From NCBI GenBank assembly GCA_002366565.1, contig DFBJ01000006.1, positions 1-64,000 of the forward strand: 64,000 nucleotides of DNA. Reading direction: 5' to 3'. Positions 46,743-55,050 of the stretch are shown here, piece after piece. The translations under genes were made by a program, and so were the position numbers. Position 1 is the stretch's first letter. Each line of letters opens with the position of its first letter. The notes under the pieces are model-generated. The model had not been told where the DNA came from. It saw only the letters and a list, made by a program, of their open reading frames with translations, and did no database searches. Source of the stretch: Bacteriovoracaceae bacterium UBA3083. Its GTDB lineage: Bacteria; Bdellovibrionota; Bacteriovoracia; Bacteriovoracales; Bacteriovoracaceae.

Positions 46743-46973
46743 ATGACAACTCAAAACACACAACAAGATCACTCAGAAGTAGCATTTCAAAAACTAGGTA
46801 ACACTTGGTACGTCTTCACTGAGGTAAATGCAGAGTTAATCTATTCAGCAATGCCTGAAGGTATGGACCCAAGAGAAACAAAACTTGAATTATATGAAAT
46901 TATAGAAGATCACATGGATAAGGTTGTAGATTACTACCAAAAGTCTAAAAGAAACCCTGAAGTTGCGGCGTAA
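46743..46973 (+). CDS. Small conserved-looking hypothetical protein, 76 aa
   Basis: A soluble, acidic protein with aromatic residues in its middle (LGNTWYVFTEVNAELIYSAMPEGMDP) and a C-terminal helix (LYEIIEDHMDKVVDYYQKSKR). A strong Shine-Dalgarno (GGAGGG, 8 nt spacing) and its own promoter suggest good expression. It is followed after 8 bp by another short gene. No family is recognised. Confidence 0.75.
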   Translation: MTTQNTQQDHSEVAFQKLGNTWYVFTEVNAELIYSAMPEGMDPRETKLELYEIIEDHMDKVVDYYQKSKRNPEVAA

Positions 46974-46981
46974 GTTTAGCT

Positions 46982-47221
46982 ATGGGTTTAAAGAAAATAC
47001 AAAATCTATTCAAAGATAAGAAGTCAAAAGAGCAGGTATCCCCTGCTCTGTCTTTGGCCGCTGCCGAAAAAGAAAGAGTAAAAGACTCATCTAAGAAAGA
47101 CTCTATTCAAGAGAAGACAGAAATAGAAGCCTACATAAAATCTATTAATTCAAAATTAAAAGATCCAGCAATGGCAAAGAAAGCTGCTCAGATACTTGAA
47201 TCTTGGACAAAGAAGAACTAA
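46982..47221 (+). CDS. Small basic hypothetical protein, 79 aa
   Basis: Lysine-rich, probably largely helical, with a GLKKIQNLFKDKKSK start and a C-terminal helix (AMAKKAAQILESWTKK). No signal or membrane segment. It follows the 76-aa gene by 8 bp and likely shares its transcript. Function unknown. Confidence 0.65.
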   Translation: MGLKKIQNLFKDKKSKEQVSPALSLAAAEKERVKDSSKKDSIQEKTEIEAYIKSINSKLKDPAMAKKAAQILESWTKKN

Positions 47222-47242
47222 CACTTCGTGCCTAAATATCAC

Positions 47243-47273
47243 TATAGCTCTTAATAAAAAACGCTGTTATACT
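47243..47273 (+). promoter_or_regulatory. Promoter module A, copy 2, upstream of the aminotransferase
   Basis: TGT-TATACT (hexamer 47268-47273, extended -10) with TAGCTC 17 bp upstream and the conserved AAAACGCTG in the spacer; 25 of 31 positions match the block at 44449-44479. The transcript would begin about 27 nt before the ATG at 47308. Confidence 0.55.
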
Positions 47274-47307
47274 CCACTCTAAATACCTTTATCCTAGGAC
47301 TATAGAG

Positions 47308-48399
47308 ATGGAAATTTCATTTTACGACTTTCAAAATTTACATAATGAAAAATTTAGAAAAGAGGTCAAAGATATCATTGGTGAAATCATTGACAACAAT
47401 GCCTTTGCAGAAGGCGAGTATAATCACAAATTCGAAAAAGACTTTGCTAAAATGCAAGGAGCTAACCACTGCGCTCTAGTTGGAAACGGAACTGATGCTA
47501 TAGAGATCTCTCTAGAAGTATTAGGTGTTGGACATGGAGATAAAGTTGGTGTTCCTGGAATTACTTTCTATGCAACAATTGAAGCTGTCTTAAACCGTGG
47601 GGCAACTCCGGTATATATTGATATCAATCCAGAAGATGGTCTACTTTGCCCTAAGTCTCTAGAGAGAATGGCAGAAGCACATAACTTAAAAGCTGTAATT
47701 CCTGTTCACATTTACGGACTTCCTGCTCCTATTAAAGAGATTGAAGATGTTTGTAATCCAAGAGGAATTAAAATAATAGAAGACTCTGCTCAGGCCCAGG
47801 GAACTTTTCTTCCTACAGGTCCTGTTGGATCTTCAAATAACTTATCAACTTTTTCTTTTTACCCTACAAAGAACTTAGCGGCATTCGGTGATGCTGGAGC
47901 TGTTTTAGTTCCAACAGAAGAGCTCTACAATAAAATTAAAACTATTGGAAACCACGGAAGAGGCGACGATAGCATGTATGGTAGAAATTCAAGATGTGAT
48001 CATATCCAAGCTGCCGTTCTTTACAAGAAACTTGAGATGATTGAAGAGTATAATAAAGCAAGAAAGTCTGCTGCTGCTCTTTATCACAAGCATCTAGAGG
48101 GAGCATCTGTAAAAGTTCTTCCTTCGAAGTACTTAACAACTTCTTCATGGCACCTCTACCCTGTTCAATGTGAGAGTTCACAAGCGAGAGAATCACTGGC
48201 CAAGCTACTTGCTGACAATGGTGTTTCAACAACTCCATTCTACGCTGAAGCTCTAAGTGAGATGACTCCTTTTAAAGGTTATGAGGGAGAAGATGAGAAG
48301 GCAAAAGCATTTGCTGGTCATACTCTTTGTCTGCCAATAAGTGCCTTCACGACAGAAGAACAAATTGAATATATTTGTAATATAATTAAAAAAGCTTAA
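47308..48399 (+). CDS. DegT/DnrJ/EryC1/StrS-type sugar aminotransferase
   Basis: PLP-dependent enzyme that transaminates a nucleotide-linked keto sugar for surface polysaccharide. 363 residues, the family's usual length. Landmarks: ALVGNGTDAIEISL (about 50), VGVPGITFYATIEAV, VIPVHIYGLPAP, IIEDSAQAQGT with its Asp, and the PLP Lys188 in FSFYPTKNLAAFGDAG. The C-terminal domain binds the sugar (SSWHLYPVQCES). It is transcribed from promoter module A and ends with a terminator lying inside the opposite gene. The sugar product cannot be read from sequence. Confidence 0.9.
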   Translation: MEISFYDFQNLHNEKFRKEVKDIIGEIIDNNAFAEGEYNHKFEKDFAKMQGANHCALVGNGTDAIEISLEVLGVGHGDKVGVPGITFYATIEAVLNRGATPVYIDINPEDGLLCPKSLERMAEAHNLKAVIPVHIYGLPAPIKEIEDVCNPRGIKIIEDSAQAQGTFLPTGPVGSSNNLSTFSFYPTKNLAAFGDAGAVLVPTEELYNKIKTIGNHGRGDDSMYGRNSRCDHIQAAVLYKKLEMIEEYNKARKSAAALYHKHLEGASVKVLPSKYLTTSSWHLYPVQCESSQARESLAKLLADNGVSTTPFYAEALSEMTPFKGYEGEDEKAKAFAGHTLCLPISAFTTEEQIEYICNIIKKA

Positions 48400-49133
48400 T
48401 TTAAATGGGCCAAAGATTTTTGGCCCTTTTTCTTTTTACTCAGTAGAGTCTTATAAATTCCTTTCTCTTTCAAACTCTTAATACCTTTATCTAGTAGTGA
48501 TGCTAACTTTTTAGATCTCTCTTTAGTCTTTGAGAATGCTAAGAATACTTTTAAATTAAAGTGAACAGCACCTCTGGTAATTGAATCCTTTAGCTTTAAT
48601 CTCTTTAAGTGAAAGTCTGCACTTCCATCAGCTAAAATTCCAACGTCCACTCTATCTCTTAATATCAGCTTAAGAATTTGCTCCTGAGTATTTACTCTCG
48701 TTTCTTTATAGCTACTTTTATTTTGATCAAACTCATCCCCGTACTGATATCCTCTCATAAGAGCGACTCTATCTCCCTTCACTAGCTTTTCTTTATATGG
48801 AGAATTTTTTAGATGATAATAAGAAGCTGTTGTTTCAAGAATAGGTTCAGATCCAAAAATAAAATTAGAATTCGTACTCTTATCTCTCACGACATTATAA
48901 CAACCATCGAGCTCTCCTCTCTTGGTCATCTCCATAATTCTAGAGTATGGATAAACATGTAACTTTACTTTAACGCCTACTTCTTCAAAGGCCCTTACAA
49001 CAATATCAGAAGAGATTCCCACCCCATTCTCATTTGCATAGGGAGGCCAAGAATTTTCAACTCCTATGTGAACCTCTGTAGAGAAGGTTAAGAAATTAAA
49101 AAAGAAAGTGAATATGATTAATATTCTTTTCAT
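48396..49133 (-). CDS. Periplasmic solute-binding protein, family 3 type
   Basis: 245 residues. Signal peptide (RILIIFTFFFNFLTFS) and a compact amino-acid-binding-protein-like fold: IGVENSWPPYANENGVG, IVVRAFEEVGVKVKLHV, GELDGCYNVVRDKS, VALMRGYQYG and DVGILADGSADFHL. No transporter genes are nearby, so it is an orphan binding protein, perhaps a sensor or scavenging lipoprotein-free relative. Its last two codons overlap the aminotransferase stop, and the aminotransferase terminator lies in its coding tail, which encodes a Lys-rich end (KKKKGQKSLAHLN). Confidence 0.8.
   Translation of the reverse strand: MKRILIIFTFFFNFLTFSTEVHIGVENSWPPYANENGVGISSDIVVRAFEEVGVKVKLHVYPYSRIMEMTKRGELDGCYNVVRDKSTNSNFIFGSEPILETTASYYHLKNSPYKEKLVKGDRVALMRGYQYGDEFDQNKSSYKETRVNTQEQILKLILRDRVDVGILADGSADFHLKRLKLKDSITRGAVHFNLKVFLAFSKTKERSKKLASLLDKGIKSLKEKGIYKTLLSKKKKGQKSLAHLN
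48407..48431 (+). terminator. Intrinsic terminator of the aminotransferase, inside the opposite coding region
   Basis: GGGCCAAA/TTTGGCCC (arms 48407-48414 and 48419-48426) with a 4-nt loop and a long T-rich tail. It begins 7 bp after the aminotransferase stop and also encodes the C-terminal residues of the leftward binding protein. Confidence 0.85.
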
Positions 49134-49380
49134 TTCAAAAGTATACTCCTAACTAAAACTTACTTAGCAGGGAAATGATAGCCAAAGGTAACTTATCTTA
49201 CCCAGCCCCCTCTTTTCAATTAGATAGAGAGTATTCAGATAACTTATATAGCTGATTTTTAGAAAATTTCAGTGCCCAAAAAGCTTGGAAAAAAGAATAA
49301 ATGGTAGGGATTAAGAGAGTTAGAAATATACTTAGTAAGCTCTGCTAGGTTTTAAGGCCCAGCAGATATATTCTTTTGAG

Positions 49381-50148
49381 TTACTTACAATATTTTGTGA
49401 TGGCCTTCAGAGATTTTTCATACTCACTCTTTTTTCCAGTGTATGGAACAAAGTCACCATAGTAATCATGATGAAATGAAGTCATCCCTTCAGTGTATGT
49501 ATAAACCTGCGTTCTTTGATAATTGCTATCTAGTACTTGAAGTCTATAGCCTCTGCTTGTTTTTTCTATATCAAAAACAAGCCACGCGTGAGAATCAATC
49601 CCCTCGATTTGAAGCATTTGGTAGGCTATCTTTCCTTCTTCTTTAACGTAAGTATAGAGATCGTCCATTCTCTTTTTTAACTTCTCTTCAGAGATTTCAT
49701 GGGAACCCCAAAGACCTACCGCCCATTGTTGTCTTAGGAAGCCATCACCTTTTTGCCATTTCTCTAATTCAGCTTGAATCATATCAGCATTAGAATATGA
49801 GAAATCATTGATACTTCTATATCCCGGTACCACAACAACCTTCTTCCCTTTTCTTAGGGCCTTAATTATCTTCTTAGTCTCTTTCTCAGTAGGATACTCA
49901 AGCTCTGGTCTAAATCTCGCTAAGAGCATTGCATTTCTTTGAAATCGGCTATGCCACCAACAAACTCCACCATTCATTAGGCCACCCTGATTCCTGAAGG
50001 CCAAAAGATTATCTCTTTGAAAAACTTGGCTCTTCAATGATTTTGTCGACTTCTTGCTGGCACAGAAGGATGCTTTAGACTGAGCAAAGGCATTAGATGA
50101 TGTAAGTGCGCAAAATCCTATAGAAAGTGCAAGTAATGTCTTTTTCAT
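49381..50148 (-). CDS. Secreted protein with papain-like Cys-His-Asp pattern
   Basis: 255 residues from the ATG at 50148, chosen for TAGGAG 6 nt upstream and a clean signal peptide (KKTLLALSIGFCALTSSNAFA); the frame extends to 50190 without support. Cys63 in MNGGVCWWHSRF, His187 in GIDSHAWLVFDI and Asp207/Asn209 in LQVLDSN have the order and spacing of a papain/transglutaminase-type triad. A strand VVVVPGY and the helical region RQQWAVGLWG lie between. A secreted cysteine peptidase or amidase is inferred; no named family is recognised. For a predator such an enzyme could act on prey envelope, but nothing in the sequence proves it. Confidence 0.65.
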   Translation of the reverse strand: MKKTLLALSIGFCALTSSNAFAQSKASFCASKKSTKSLKSQVFQRDNLLAFRNQGGLMNGGVCWWHSRFQRNAMLLARFRPELEYPTEKETKKIIKALRKGKKVVVVPGYRSINDFSYSNADMIQAELEKWQKGDGFLRQQWAVGLWGSHEISEEKLKKRMDDLYTYVKEEGKIAYQMLQIEGIDSHAWLVFDIEKTSRGYRLQVLDSNYQRTQVYTYTEGMTSFHHDYYGDFVPYTGKKSEYEKSLKAITKYCK

Positions 50149-50307
50149 GGTGTCTCCTAATTTTTGATTTAGGAGTTGATACCACAACAAGAAAGCATTG
50201 CATCAAAATTGTAAATTCTATACTTTGAATATTCATATTGATAGCTACGTCCAGGCGTGTTATTTAGACTGCTTAATTCAATTATATTTTTACACACAGA
50301 GGTAATG

Positions 50308-51003
50308 ATGGTCGATCTCACCTATAGCGATGAGTTCAAATACACTACTAAAAATCCATACAGCGACAAGCTTGATAACTTTAAGGACTTCGTCTACAGA
50401 GATCATGAAGCTGAAGAAATGCAGGGTAAGTGGAACTCAGAAGCTTTTAAAAGAGAAGGTCCTCTCTATTTAGAGATTGGAACTGGTTTTGGTCACTTCA
50501 TGATGGAGTTCTCAGAGAAGAACCCTGATGTAAACTTCATTGGACTCGACTATAGATTTAAGAGAAGTTTTTCTTTAGCGAGAAAACTAGCAGATCACCC
50601 TACTAAGAATTTCAAATATCTAAGAGGAAAGGGAGAGAGAATACACTTTCTTTTTGAAGAGAATGAATTAGATAAAATCTTTTACTTCTTCCCAGACCCT
50701 TGGCCTAAGAATAGACATTTAAAGAAGAGACTCTTTCAAGAGCCATTCTTAAATGAAGCCTACAAAGTTTTAAAACCTGGTGGTAGAATTCTAATTAAGA
50801 CTGACCATGACGGATATGCTGAGCATATGAAAGAAGTTATGGAAAAGAATGAACAGTTTGATGTCGTCATGTCTACAGACCGCTTGAGAGATGAACACCC
50901 TGATCACTTCTTAGCTAGTTTTTCTACTAAGTTTGAAAAGATCTTCCTCAAGAAGGGAATTAAAATCAAAGCGTTCGAATTAGTTTCTAAGAAAAAGGAC
51001 TAG
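50308..51003 (+). CDS. trmB: tRNA (guanine-N7-)-methyltransferase TrmB
   Basis: Methylates G46 in the tRNA variable loop using S-adenosylmethionine. The SAM site is LYLEIGTGFGHFMMEFS, followed by VNFIGLDYRFKRS and the TrmB signature YFFPDPWPKNRHLKKRLF, then LKPGGRILIKTDHDGYAEHM. The frame opens at 50257, but AGAGG at 50298-50302 points to the ATG at 50308 (50305 is too close), giving 231 residues. It lies 6 bp upstream of dnaG and heads the trmB-dnaG-rpoD group. Confidence 0.93.
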   Translation: MVDLTYSDEFKYTTKNPYSDKLDNFKDFVYRDHEAEEMQGKWNSEAFKREGPLYLEIGTGFGHFMMEFSEKNPDVNFIGLDYRFKRSFSLARKLADHPTKNFKYLRGKGERIHFLFEENELDKIFYFFPDPWPKNRHLKKRLFQEPFLNEAYKVLKPGGRILIKTDHDGYAEHMKEVMEKNEQFDVVMSTDRLRDEHPDHFLASFSTKFEKIFLKKGIKIKAFELVSKKKD

Positions 51004-51009
51004 AGGCCC

Positions 51010-52932
51010 ATGTCCCTTAAGGACCTTAAACAGAGAATTGTTACAGAACTTCCTATCTCCGCAGTCGTCGGAGATTACATACCTGTAACTAAAAAAGGGA
51101 ATACAGCCCTTGCCGTCTGCCCTTTTCACGATGATCACAAGCCTTCAATGAATGTGACTGATTCACGTGGACGCTATAAGTGCTTTGCCTGTGAAGCAGG
51201 TGGAAACGCTATAGACTTTGTTATCAACTACAAGAACTTAGATTTTATTGAAGCTCTTAAAGAAATTTGTACTAATCATGGAATCAACTTCGATGATTAC
51301 AATCAACAAAAAGCTAAGCCGCCAAAAGTTCTGATGGCCGAAAAGATTCTCACTAAGAGTAGCCAGCTCTACCAAAGAATTGCTGAGTCTGGACACTTTG
51401 AGGAATACACTAAATTTATAAAAAACCGTGGACTCACTGTCGAGGTAGCAAAGACCTATAACCTTGGTTACGCCCCAAAAGACAGTAAGCTCACCGCCTA
51501 TCTAAACTCTATTCCAAATGAAAAAGAGCGCAACTTTGCTCTAACAATAGCGACTGAGCTTGGTCTCATACGAATTGATAAGAATGACTCCAAGTCCCAC
51601 TATGACACTTTTAGGGATAGGATTATCTTCCCTATTTGGGACCAATATGGACAAGTTGTCGGCTACACCAGTCGAGCTGTCTTTGACTATCAGAAAGCTA
51701 AGTATATGAATTCTTTAGAGTCTTTCATATTTAAGAAGAAACATATCCTTTATGGACTCCACCTTGCAAAGAGTAGTATCAGAAGCAAGGATGCTGTCGT
51801 CTTAGTTGAAGGAAATATGGATCAAATAGCACTTTTTAACAAAGGATTTACAAACTCAGTTGGTATTCAAGGAATTGCCATGGGTGATAGTTCGGTTGTT
51901 AAATTAAAAGCTCTCACGAAAAATATCTATCTTGCTCTAGACAATGACAACGCTGGTTGGAATGCAGCACTTAGAATCAATAAGCAATTCCTAGATGTAG
52001 GCATCACTCCTAAATTTATTGATCTTGCTCCTCACAAAGATCCTGATGACTTTCTCCAGGAGGAAGGATCAGTTGAGCTCCAAAAGAGAATTGATAATGC
52101 TAAGGCCTTTATTGATGTACAAGTAGATAGAGTAATTCCAAATAAAGTTCCAGAGCTTCTTGATGCTCAATTAGAAATACTAAACGAAGTCTTCGCCGTA
52201 CTAGCTCCCCTTAAAGACAGTCTATCAGCAACAGAGCGCGCCGCGCAAGCTGCCAAGACAATTGGACTTAAGTCTGAGGCCTCTCAAATCATTAGTAATT
52301 ACAAAGACTTTCTCTCTGGAAACCAAGCCCCTACTAACTTTGCTCCACCACCAATGGATGAGCCAGAGGGACTAATTACAGAATCTTTTCACGAAGAAAT
52401 ACCATATGAAGAGATGCAATATTTAACAGGAGAGCTCGAAACAATTGAAGCACCTGCTTTAAGCAAGATTGAGACCACTTTTCTTACAGAAATCATCAAG
52501 CATCCAGAGTGTCTAACTAGCGATAAAATCGGGGAATTACTTGATTTTGTGTCCTCAAATGAGGTACAAAAATACATTACTAGACTTAAAGAATTATTTT
52601 ATGAAATTGACGAAAGTGAATTTGTCGCCATCGTTTCTAATTTCACAAAGAACGGAACTTTTTCTAGTGATCTTAAAGAAGTTATTGCAACGGCATTAAA
52701 AAATTATCGTGCAATTTCTCATGATGATAAGACAGTTTCTAAAATCATTTTTGATATAAAAAAGAAACTTGAAATCACTAAACTCACAATGAAAAAAGAT
52801 GAGATTAGAATGAGAAAAAAATCGTGCACAACAAACGATGAAATAAATGAACTCATGAGTGAGTTATTAAAAATAGAAAAAGAATTAATTAAAGTGAAAG
52901 CTTTAAAACATAAAACCCCCGGGGGAAAATAA
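51010..52932 (+). CDS. dnaG: DNA primase DnaG
   Basis: Makes RNA primers at the replication fork. Zinc-binding domain at the N terminus (Cys37-x2-His in CPFHDDHKPSM; Cys58 and Cys61 in CFACEAGGNAIDFV). The core has YTSRAV and KKHILYGLHLAK, and the TOPRIM domain near 265-330 has VLVEGNMDQI and ALDNDNAGWNAA. The last 250 residues are the helicase-binding part, rich in Lys/Glu. 640 residues is normal. The stop TAA is directly followed by the rpoD ATG, the classic dnaG-rpoD coupling, here without rpsU. A CCCCCGGGGG palindrome at 52916-52925 supplies the G-run upstream of rpoD. Confidence 0.96.
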   Translation: MSLKDLKQRIVTELPISAVVGDYIPVTKKGNTALAVCPFHDDHKPSMNVTDSRGRYKCFACEAGGNAIDFVINYKNLDFIEALKEICTNHGINFDDYNQQKAKPPKVLMAEKILTKSSQLYQRIAESGHFEEYTKFIKNRGLTVEVAKTYNLGYAPKDSKLTAYLNSIPNEKERNFALTIATELGLIRIDKNDSKSHYDTFRDRIIFPIWDQYGQVVGYTSRAVFDYQKAKYMNSLESFIFKKKHILYGLHLAKSSIRSKDAVVLVEGNMDQIALFNKGFTNSVGIQGIAMGDSSVVKLKALTKNIYLALDNDNAGWNAALRINKQFLDVGITPKFIDLAPHKDPDDFLQEEGSVELQKRIDNAKAFIDVQVDRVIPNKVPELLDAQLEILNEVFAVLAPLKDSLSATERAAQAAKTIGLKSEASQIISNYKDFLSGNQAPTNFAPPPMDEPEGLITESFHEEIPYEEMQYLTGELETIEAPALSKIETTFLTEIIKHPECLTSDKIGELLDFVSSNEVQKYITRLKELFYEIDESEFVAIVSNFTKNGTFSSDLKEVIATALKNYRAISHDDKTVSKIIFDIKKKLEITKLTMKKDEIRMRKKSCTTNDEINELMSELLKIEKELIKVKALKHKTPGGK

Positions 52933-54681
52933 ATGTCGATTGTTACCGTATTTATTAATTCAAAAGATTTCTCAAAACTACTCATCAAAGGTAAAGATCA
53001 ATCTTACCTGACAGCTGAAGAAATCAATGACGCAATTCCAGCAAGCATTATCGAGCCAGAGGCCATCGATGAAATCATGCTTAAAATTCAAGAGATGCGT
53101 ATTGATATTCAGGATGAGACTTCTGAGGAAGAAGATGACGGTATCCGCTTAGACGGTACAGAAATTATCGAAGAGACGCTTTCGAAAGAAGAAAGAGCTG
53201 AGCTCAAGTCTGCTTCAACGGATCCAGTTAAGTTATATCTTAAAAGAATGGGATCTGTGGCACTCCTTACTCGTGAGGGAGAGGTCGTTATTGCAAAAGA
53301 AATTGAAGAAGGTGAAAGAGAAATTATTCTTTCAGCAGTTAAGTCAACTCACGCAATCAAAGAGATTATCAAACTAAAAGAAAGAGTCGAAACTCAAGAG
53401 AATCAAAATGAGTTCGTTAAAGAATTAGTTCGTGGTCTTGATGATGAATCATCAAATGCTGATATCATCAAAGTTCGTGATGAGATTTATTCTGTTTGTG
53501 ACAATCTTGATACTCTACTAAATAGAGTTGAAAATGAAGATGGAACAATTAAAGAATACACTCAAGAAGAAAAGAAGAAGATGGATACTATCGCTCTTCG
53601 TCTTGCCGACCTTACTTTCAACAGAAAAATCATCAACAGCTTCGTTGAACCAGTAAAGAAATACTTCCTACAGTTTAGAGAATTATACGAGCAACAAGAG
53701 CGTATTTATAAATTCCTAGAAGTTGACGGAAGTGAAGATTACAAAGTTCTTTATGAAAAAGTTCTAGAAGATGATGCATTCAAGAGACGTCTTGCAAAAG
53801 ATCTCTACACAACTGACGCTAAGATTGAGCAGTTAATTAGAAATCAAGAAGACGTTATTAGAAAACTTCGTAGACTAAGCTTAGATGCAGGGATGGAATT
53901 CACTGATATCGAAGACGTTTACAATATTATTCTAAAAGGTGAAACAAAAGCTGACGTTGCCAAGTCTCAACTTGTTGAGGCCAACCTAAGACTAGTTGTT
54001 TCTATCGCTAAGAAATATACAAATAGAGGATTACAATTCCTTGACCTTATTCAAGAAGGAAACATCGGACTTATGAAGGCCGTTGATAAGTTCGAGTATC
54101 GTCGTGGTTATAAATTCTCTACTTATGCCACTTGGTGGATTCGTCAGGCGATTACAAGAGCTATTGCTGACCAAGCAAGAACTATTCGTATCCCAGTTCA
54201 CATGATTGAAACAATCAACAAGATGGTAAGAACTTCAAGACAACTTATTCAAGAACTAGGTCGCGAGCCAACTCCAGAAGAAATTGCTGAGAGAATGGAA
54301 CTTCCAGTTGATAAGGTTAAGAAAGTTCAAAAGATTTCTAAAGAGCCAATCTCTCTTGAAACACCAATTGGTGAAGAAGAAGATAGCTCACTTGGAGATT
54401 TCATTGAAGACAAGAAGATCATCTCTCCAGCAGATGCTGTAATGAGTGTGACTCTTTCTGAGCAAACACGTTCAGTTCTTTCAACTCTTACACCAAGAGA
54501 AGAAAAAGTCTTAAGAATGCGTTTTGGTATTGGTGAAAAATCAGACCATACTCTTGAAGAAGTTGGACAAGATTTCTTCGTAACTAGAGAGCGTATTCGT
54601 CAGATCGAGGCTAAGGCCCTTAGAAAACTTAGGCACCCGTCTAGAGCTAAGATGCTTAAGTCATACGTAGACAAAGAATAG
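52933..54681 (+). CDS. rpoD: Primary sigma factor RpoD (sigma-70)
   Basis: 582 residues. Region 1.1 at the N terminus (YLTAEEINDAIPASI), region 1.2 near 98-125 (DPVKLYLKRMGSVALLTREGE), a non-conserved region about 130-290, region 2 at about 344-415 (LRLVVSIAKKYTNRGL, FLDLIQEGNIGLMKAVDKFEY, FSTYATWWIRQAI), region 3 and region 4 with the -35-reading helix near 540-566 (TLEEVGQDFFVTRERIRQIEA). The intact 2.4 and 4.2 regions agree with TTGACA/TATAAT-like promoters seen in this window. Translation begins on the base after the dnaG stop. A strong terminator follows. Confidence 0.97.
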   Translation: MSIVTVFINSKDFSKLLIKGKDQSYLTAEEINDAIPASIIEPEAIDEIMLKIQEMRIDIQDETSEEEDDGIRLDGTEIIEETLSKEERAELKSASTDPVKLYLKRMGSVALLTREGEVVIAKEIEEGEREIILSAVKSTHAIKEIIKLKERVETQENQNEFVKELVRGLDDESSNADIIKVRDEIYSVCDNLDTLLNRVENEDGTIKEYTQEEKKKMDTIALRLADLTFNRKIINSFVEPVKKYFLQFRELYEQQERIYKFLEVDGSEDYKVLYEKVLEDDAFKRRLAKDLYTTDAKIEQLIRNQEDVIRKLRRLSLDAGMEFTDIEDVYNIILKGETKADVAKSQLVEANLRLVVSIAKKYTNRGLQFLDLIQEGNIGLMKAVDKFEYRRGYKFSTYATWWIRQAITRAIADQARTIRIPVHMIETINKMVRTSRQLIQELGREPTPEEIAERMELPVDKVKKVQKISKEPISLETPIGEEEDSSLGDFIEDKKIISPADAVMSVTLSEQTRSVLSTLTPREEKVLRMRFGIGEKSDHTLEEVGQDFFVTRERIRQIEAKALRKLRHPSRAKMLKSYVDKE

Positions 54682-54704
54682 TTAAAAGCTACATTTTAAA
54701 TATT

Positions 54705-54731
54705 AAGCCCCTAGAAATAGGGGCTTTTTTT
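54705..54731 (+). terminator. Intrinsic terminator after rpoD
   Basis: AAGCCCCT/AGGGGCTT stem (54705-54712 and 54719-54726) with 6-nt loop and a T-run of seven, 24 bp after the rpoD stop. Confidence 0.92.
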
Positions 54732-54817
54732 GGTCTTCTTAATAAAATTAACTTTATTTAGCCCCAATCTTCACTTCATTAACTCTAACTTAACTGCTTA
54801 TTAACCAATAAAATCTA

Positions 54818-54823
54818 TATACT
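54818..54823 (+). promoter_or_regulatory. Candidate -10 box for the small RNA downstream of rpoD
   Basis: TATACT, the same -10 variant seen at 47268, 40730 and 63083. The -35 is weak (TGCTTA region). Transcription would begin near 54830. Confidence 0.35.
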
Positions 54824-54829
54824 TAGAAA

Positions 54830-54926
54830 GTACTAAGAATTTAGTACCGCAGATGTACACTTTCATCTCGTAAATGCGCTAAAAAAAGTGAGTTGAAAAC
54901 GGCGTCTAATCAAGACGCCTTTTTTA
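54830..54926 (+). ncRNA. Candidate small structured RNA between rpoD and the next gene
   Basis: After the rpoD terminator a second complete terminator (GGCGTCT/AGACGCC at 54901-54919 plus seven T) ends a stretch with no open frame. Upstream lie a hairpin GTACTAA-GAAT-TTAGTAC (54830-54847) and a nested pairing CGCA-GATG ... CATC ... TGCG (54848-54878), with an alternative CACTTT/AAAGTG pairing. A TATACT box precedes the first hairpin. Together these suggest an RNA of about 97 nt. No known RNA family is recognised; the extra terminator could alternatively be a fail-safe for rpoD. Confidence 0.45.
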
Positions 54927-55020
54927 TTCTACGAAATCCCTTATCTCTAGTATTTATCATTCTATGAGAAGTGACTCTAAAAAATTTATACTGAGACATA
55001 AAACTACCATATGAAAGTAC

Positions 55021-55044
55021 ATCAGCCCCCTAAAGGAGGCTGAT
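55021..55044 (-). terminator. Hairpin downstream of the 654-aa lipoprotein gene
   Basis: ATCAGCC and GGCTGAT arms with one internal mismatch and a TAAA loop, 7 bp after the stop of the leftward gene. No T-run follows on the minus strand, so terminator function is uncertain. Confidence 0.45.
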
Positions 55045-55050
55045 ATCAAA

